In this document: piece after piece, positions 7,352 to 8,893 of the stretch
Layout: every line of letters begins with the position of its first letter
Position numbering within the stretch: the first letter of the stretch is position 1
Assembly: GCA_012031475.1 (NCBI GenBank)
Contig: JAAUTJ010000153.1
Location: 1 to 8,893 of the forward strand
Direction of reading: 5' to 3'
Source: Leptolyngbyaceae cyanobacterium SM1_3_5
GTDB lineage: Bacteria > Cyanobacteriota > Cyanobacteriia > Elainellales > Elainellaceae
Length of the DNA stretch: 8,893 nucleotides
Translations under genes and position numbers: made by a program
The notes under the pieces: generated by a model
The model's input: the letters and a program-made list of their open reading frames with translations, nothing else
What the model was told of the DNA's origin: nothing
Database searches by the model: none

Positions 7352-7882
7352 ATGAATTCTTCTGCCCTCGTTCCGCAAATTCCTCATCGCCAGCCGACAC
7401 CGAAAGCAGGCGATCCGTACCTGAAATTTCATTTGGGAAGTCACATTGCCGCTGCTTTCTCAATGCGGCATGTGCAAGAAGCGATCGTGCTGCCCTCGCG
7501 CCGCCTGACGCCAATGCCCAACATGCCCGCCGCCATGCTTGGCCTGATGAACCGCCGCAGCCGCGTCAACTGGGTGGTTGATCTGGCGCAGTTGCTCGGT
7601 CTGCAAGCCAGCGCCGCCCAGCACAAAATGCAGTACAGCCTCGTGATGGTACAGGTCGGCACGGTTCCGATCGGGCTGGCTGTGCAGCAGGTTGAAGGCT
7701 TGTCCTGGATTTCGCCCGATTCGATTCAGTCGCCCTTGGGTCAGGTCAGCCTCAGCTTGATTCCGTTTCTGCGCGGCTGCGTTTTGCAACAGCAAGACCA
7801 AAAGCAAGAAGTGATTTTGATTTTGGATGCCGAAGCGATCGTCCAATCGCCCATCCTCCTCGGTGTCCGCAGCGAAGACTAA
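7352..7882 (+). CDS. CheW-like chemotaxis adaptor, PixI/PilI type
   Basis: CheW-like coupling protein of 176 aa that would bridge the chemoreceptor and a CheA-like histidine kinase. The frame is intact. The first 20 or so residues are a short Pro/Gln-rich tail. The CheW fold then runs from about YLKFHLGSH through the VQEAIVLP strand, the conserved centre MLGLMNRRSRVNWVVDLAQL (normally G-x-x-N-x-R-G/S...V-D-L) and GLAVQQVEGL, to the end. It starts 7 bases after the stop of the CheY-like regulator, so it is almost surely cotranscribed; GGGG at 7338-7341 is a weak possible ribosome site. A longer reading from 7277 in the same frame overlaps the regulator's true C-terminus and is not needed. It belongs to the PilI/PixI branch judging by neighbours; sequence alone does not separate it from other CheW proteins. 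Confidence 0.9.
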   Translation: MNSSALVPQIPHRQPTPKAGDPYLKFHLGSHIAAAFSMRHVQEAIVLPSRRLTPMPNMPAAMLGLMNRRSRVNWVVDLAQLLGLQASAAQHKMQYSLVMVQVGTVPIGLAVQQVEGLSWISPDSIQSPLGQVSLSLIPFLRGCVLQQQDQKQEVILILDAEAIVQSPILLGVRSED

Positions 7883-7899
7883 CGCCTTCCACCCAGTAC

Positions 7900-7919
7900 A
7901 GACGCTAGATCTCGCGTCT
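7900..7919. repeat. Near-perfect 20-base palindrome, interspersed repeat
   Basis: AGACGC-T-AGATCT-C-GCGTCT is palindromic except for one mismatched pair (7906/7913). With its flanks it resembles the common cyanobacterial GAGACGC...GCGTCTC hairpin repeat. It lies between the CheW-like gene and the chemoreceptor gene, 28 bases before the GAAGGA ribosome site, and could form a hairpin in the transcript. Its right half recurs at the left edge of the window. Confidence 0.7.
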
Positions 7920-7946
7920 CTGCCCCCCTTTGTCACTCTCTACCTT

Positions 7947-7952
7947 GAAGGA
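7947..7952 (+). promoter_or_regulatory. Ribosome binding site of the chemoreceptor gene
   Basis: GAAGGA, 9 bases before ATG 7962. It is the clearest Shine-Dalgarno in the window and decides this start. Confidence 0.8.
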
Positions 7953-7961
7953 AATCCTCAC

Positions 7962-8893
7962 ATGACGATCGAGATTCGATCTGCAAAGCCCGATGATGGC
8001 TGGGAACAGCCGGAGCGATCGCCCCTCTCCGCCGCCAAACCGATCGCGGGTGTTCCGACCCGCACTGCTGCCCCGCTGCAATGGTTTTACAATTTGCCCG
8101 TCCGCCGCAAGCAGTTGTTTGGCCTGTTTGCCTCTGAAGCGATTTCGATCGTCGGCTTGGTCGGCGTGGGTTCGCTGCTGATTGTCGGAGCCGGACGCGC
8201 CCAACTGGTTCAGCAAGCAAAGTCAGAGTTGGCGGTCACCGACATTGAGTACAACATCAGAATCGATCAGATGAGCTTTGGCTTTCGCGGTCAAGCAGAA
8301 AACGCCGCGATCGTCGAAGCCGCACAAACTCACAGCAGCGGCGATCTCTCCAGCGATTTGCAGCAGGACGTGCGGCGAATTTTGGCAAACGAAGTCAAAT
8401 CACGCAACATCGAATACGCCACGCTAATTGGAACTGACGGCAAAATCATCGCCAACGCCAATCGCGATCGCAGCGGACAAGCATTTGACCCGCAAGGCTT
8501 GGTAAAAACGATTCTAAATAATCCGCGCCAAATTACAGCCAGTGCGATCGTGCCTTGGGCAGAACTTCAGCAGGAAGCTCCACCGCTGCCCAACGACTTC
8601 AGCAATCAAGACGCGCTGATTCGCTACGTTGCCACGCCTGTGATCAACCCGGATACGCAAAAGCTGGTCGGCGTCTTGCTTTCGGGCGATATTGTCAACG
8701 GCAAAGCAGCGATCGCGACCGAAACCCTGGAAGCTTTTGACAGCGGCTACAGCGCCGTGTATCAGCTTCAGCCCAACGGCGAATTTGCCCTAGCAACATC
8801 GGCCAAACTGCCGGACGGCGCAGACCCCGATCAGGTGGCGCGAAATGTTGCCTTGCCAAATTCGGATCTGCTCCAGCGAGCCGTTGCCGCTTC
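7962..8893 (+). CDS. Methyl-accepting chemotaxis protein, PixJ/PilJ type, N-terminal part (cut by window edge)
   Basis: The frame is open from ATG 7962 to the last base, 310 codons plus 2 bases with no stop. A Shine-Dalgarno GAAGGA (7947-7952) lies 9 bases upstream, fixing the start. Residues 1-45 are a Pro/Ala-rich cytoplasmic tail, followed by a basic stretch (VRRKQLFG) and one membrane helix (about 60-78, ISIVGLVGVGSLLIV). What follows is a large extracytoplasmic sensor region of Cache-like character: a helix (KSELAVTDIEYNI), then GTDGKIIANANRDRSG near residues 160-175 and VATPVINPDTQKLVGVLLSG near 225-245. This arrangement is typical of the PixJ/PilJ/HmpD receptors of cyanobacteria, but the signalling (MA) domain, any GAF domains and therefore the ligand or light-sensing class lie beyond the window. 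Position after PATAN-REC, CheY and CheW genes supports the assignment. Confidence 0.92.
   Translation, partial: MTIEIRSAKPDDGWEQPERSPLSAAKPIAGVPTRTAAPLQWFYNLPVRRKQLFGLFASEAISIVGLVGVGSLLIVGAGRAQLVQQAKSELAVTDIEYNIRIDQMSFGFRGQAENAAIVEAAQTHSSGDLSSDLQQDVRRILANEVKSRNIEYATLIGTDGKIIANANRDRSGQAFDPQGLVKTILNNPRQITASAIVPWAELQQEAPPLPNDFSNQDALIRYVATPVINPDTQKLVGVLLSGDIVNGKAAIATETLEAFDSGYSAVYQLQPNGEFALATSAKLPDGADPDQVARNVALPNSDLLQRAVAA

Larger units (their letters stand above)
918..8716. repeat. HIP1 palindromes GCGATCGC, ten copies (span of first to last)
   Basis: Exact copies start at 918, 1435, 2031, 2896, 2965, 3506, 3817, 8015, 8464 and 8709. All lie inside coding sequence; none occurs between 3825 and 8014. 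HIP1 over-representation is a hallmark of many cyanobacterial genomes and is the main basis for the taxonomic call. The copy at 2031 directly follows the bcsB frame break. Confidence 0.9.

Noticed and set aside
7460..7936. Minus-strand open frame of 158 codons over the CheW-like gene
   Set aside because: Antisense shadow of the intact CheW-like frame.

Overview
The window is from a cyanobacterium, most likely a filamentous or Leptolyngbya-type lineage. I count ten exact copies of the HIP1 palindrome GCGATCGC in 8.9 kb, where chance would give far fewer than one. The gene content also fits: a cellulose synthase pair followed by a PatA/PixG-type chemotaxis-like cluster. The genus is an inference.

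All genes read on the + strand. Positions 45-2374 encode a BcsB-type periplasmic cellulose synthase subunit, and 2455-5043 encode the BcsA catalytic subunit with a c-di-GMP-binding PilZ domain. A strong hairpin (5068-5116) closes this unit. About 620 bases without a convincing intact gene follow, including a possible minus-strand gene remnant. From 5737 to the right edge lies a second unit: a PATAN-REC response regulator (PatA/PixG type), a CheY-like regulator (PixH/PilH type), a CheW-like adaptor (PixI/PilI type) and the first 310 codons of a methyl-accepting chemotaxis protein (PixJ/PilJ type) that runs off the window. This order matches the known cyanobacterial pix/pil/hmp clusters, so a CheA-like kinase gene is expected just downstream.

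The most important caution concerns reading frames. Four of the six genes are interrupted by a single-base frame change: bcsB once, bcsA twice, the PATAN regulator once and the CheY-like regulator once. At each place, adding or removing one base (four of the five in a short homopolymer run, the fifth easily read as a CC pair collapsed to C) restores a full-length protein with all family motifs. This looks more like uncorrected sequencing indels than five independent gene inactivations, although real decay cannot be excluded from one sequence. I annotate these genes across their full repaired spans.

Functionally, the left half makes and extrudes cellulose when c-di-GMP is bound. The right half resembles systems that control type IV pilus motility, phototaxis or hormogonium behaviour. 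Small non-coding structures include a heptanucleotide repeat with G-quadruplex potential between the two regulators, a palindromic interspersed repeat before the chemoreceptor gene with a half copy at the left edge, and short tandem duplications around the bcsB/bcsA junction. I see no mobile element, CRISPR array, tRNA or rRNA. The best candidate for something little described is the C-terminal extension of BcsA, which looks like a degenerate second PilZ-like domain.
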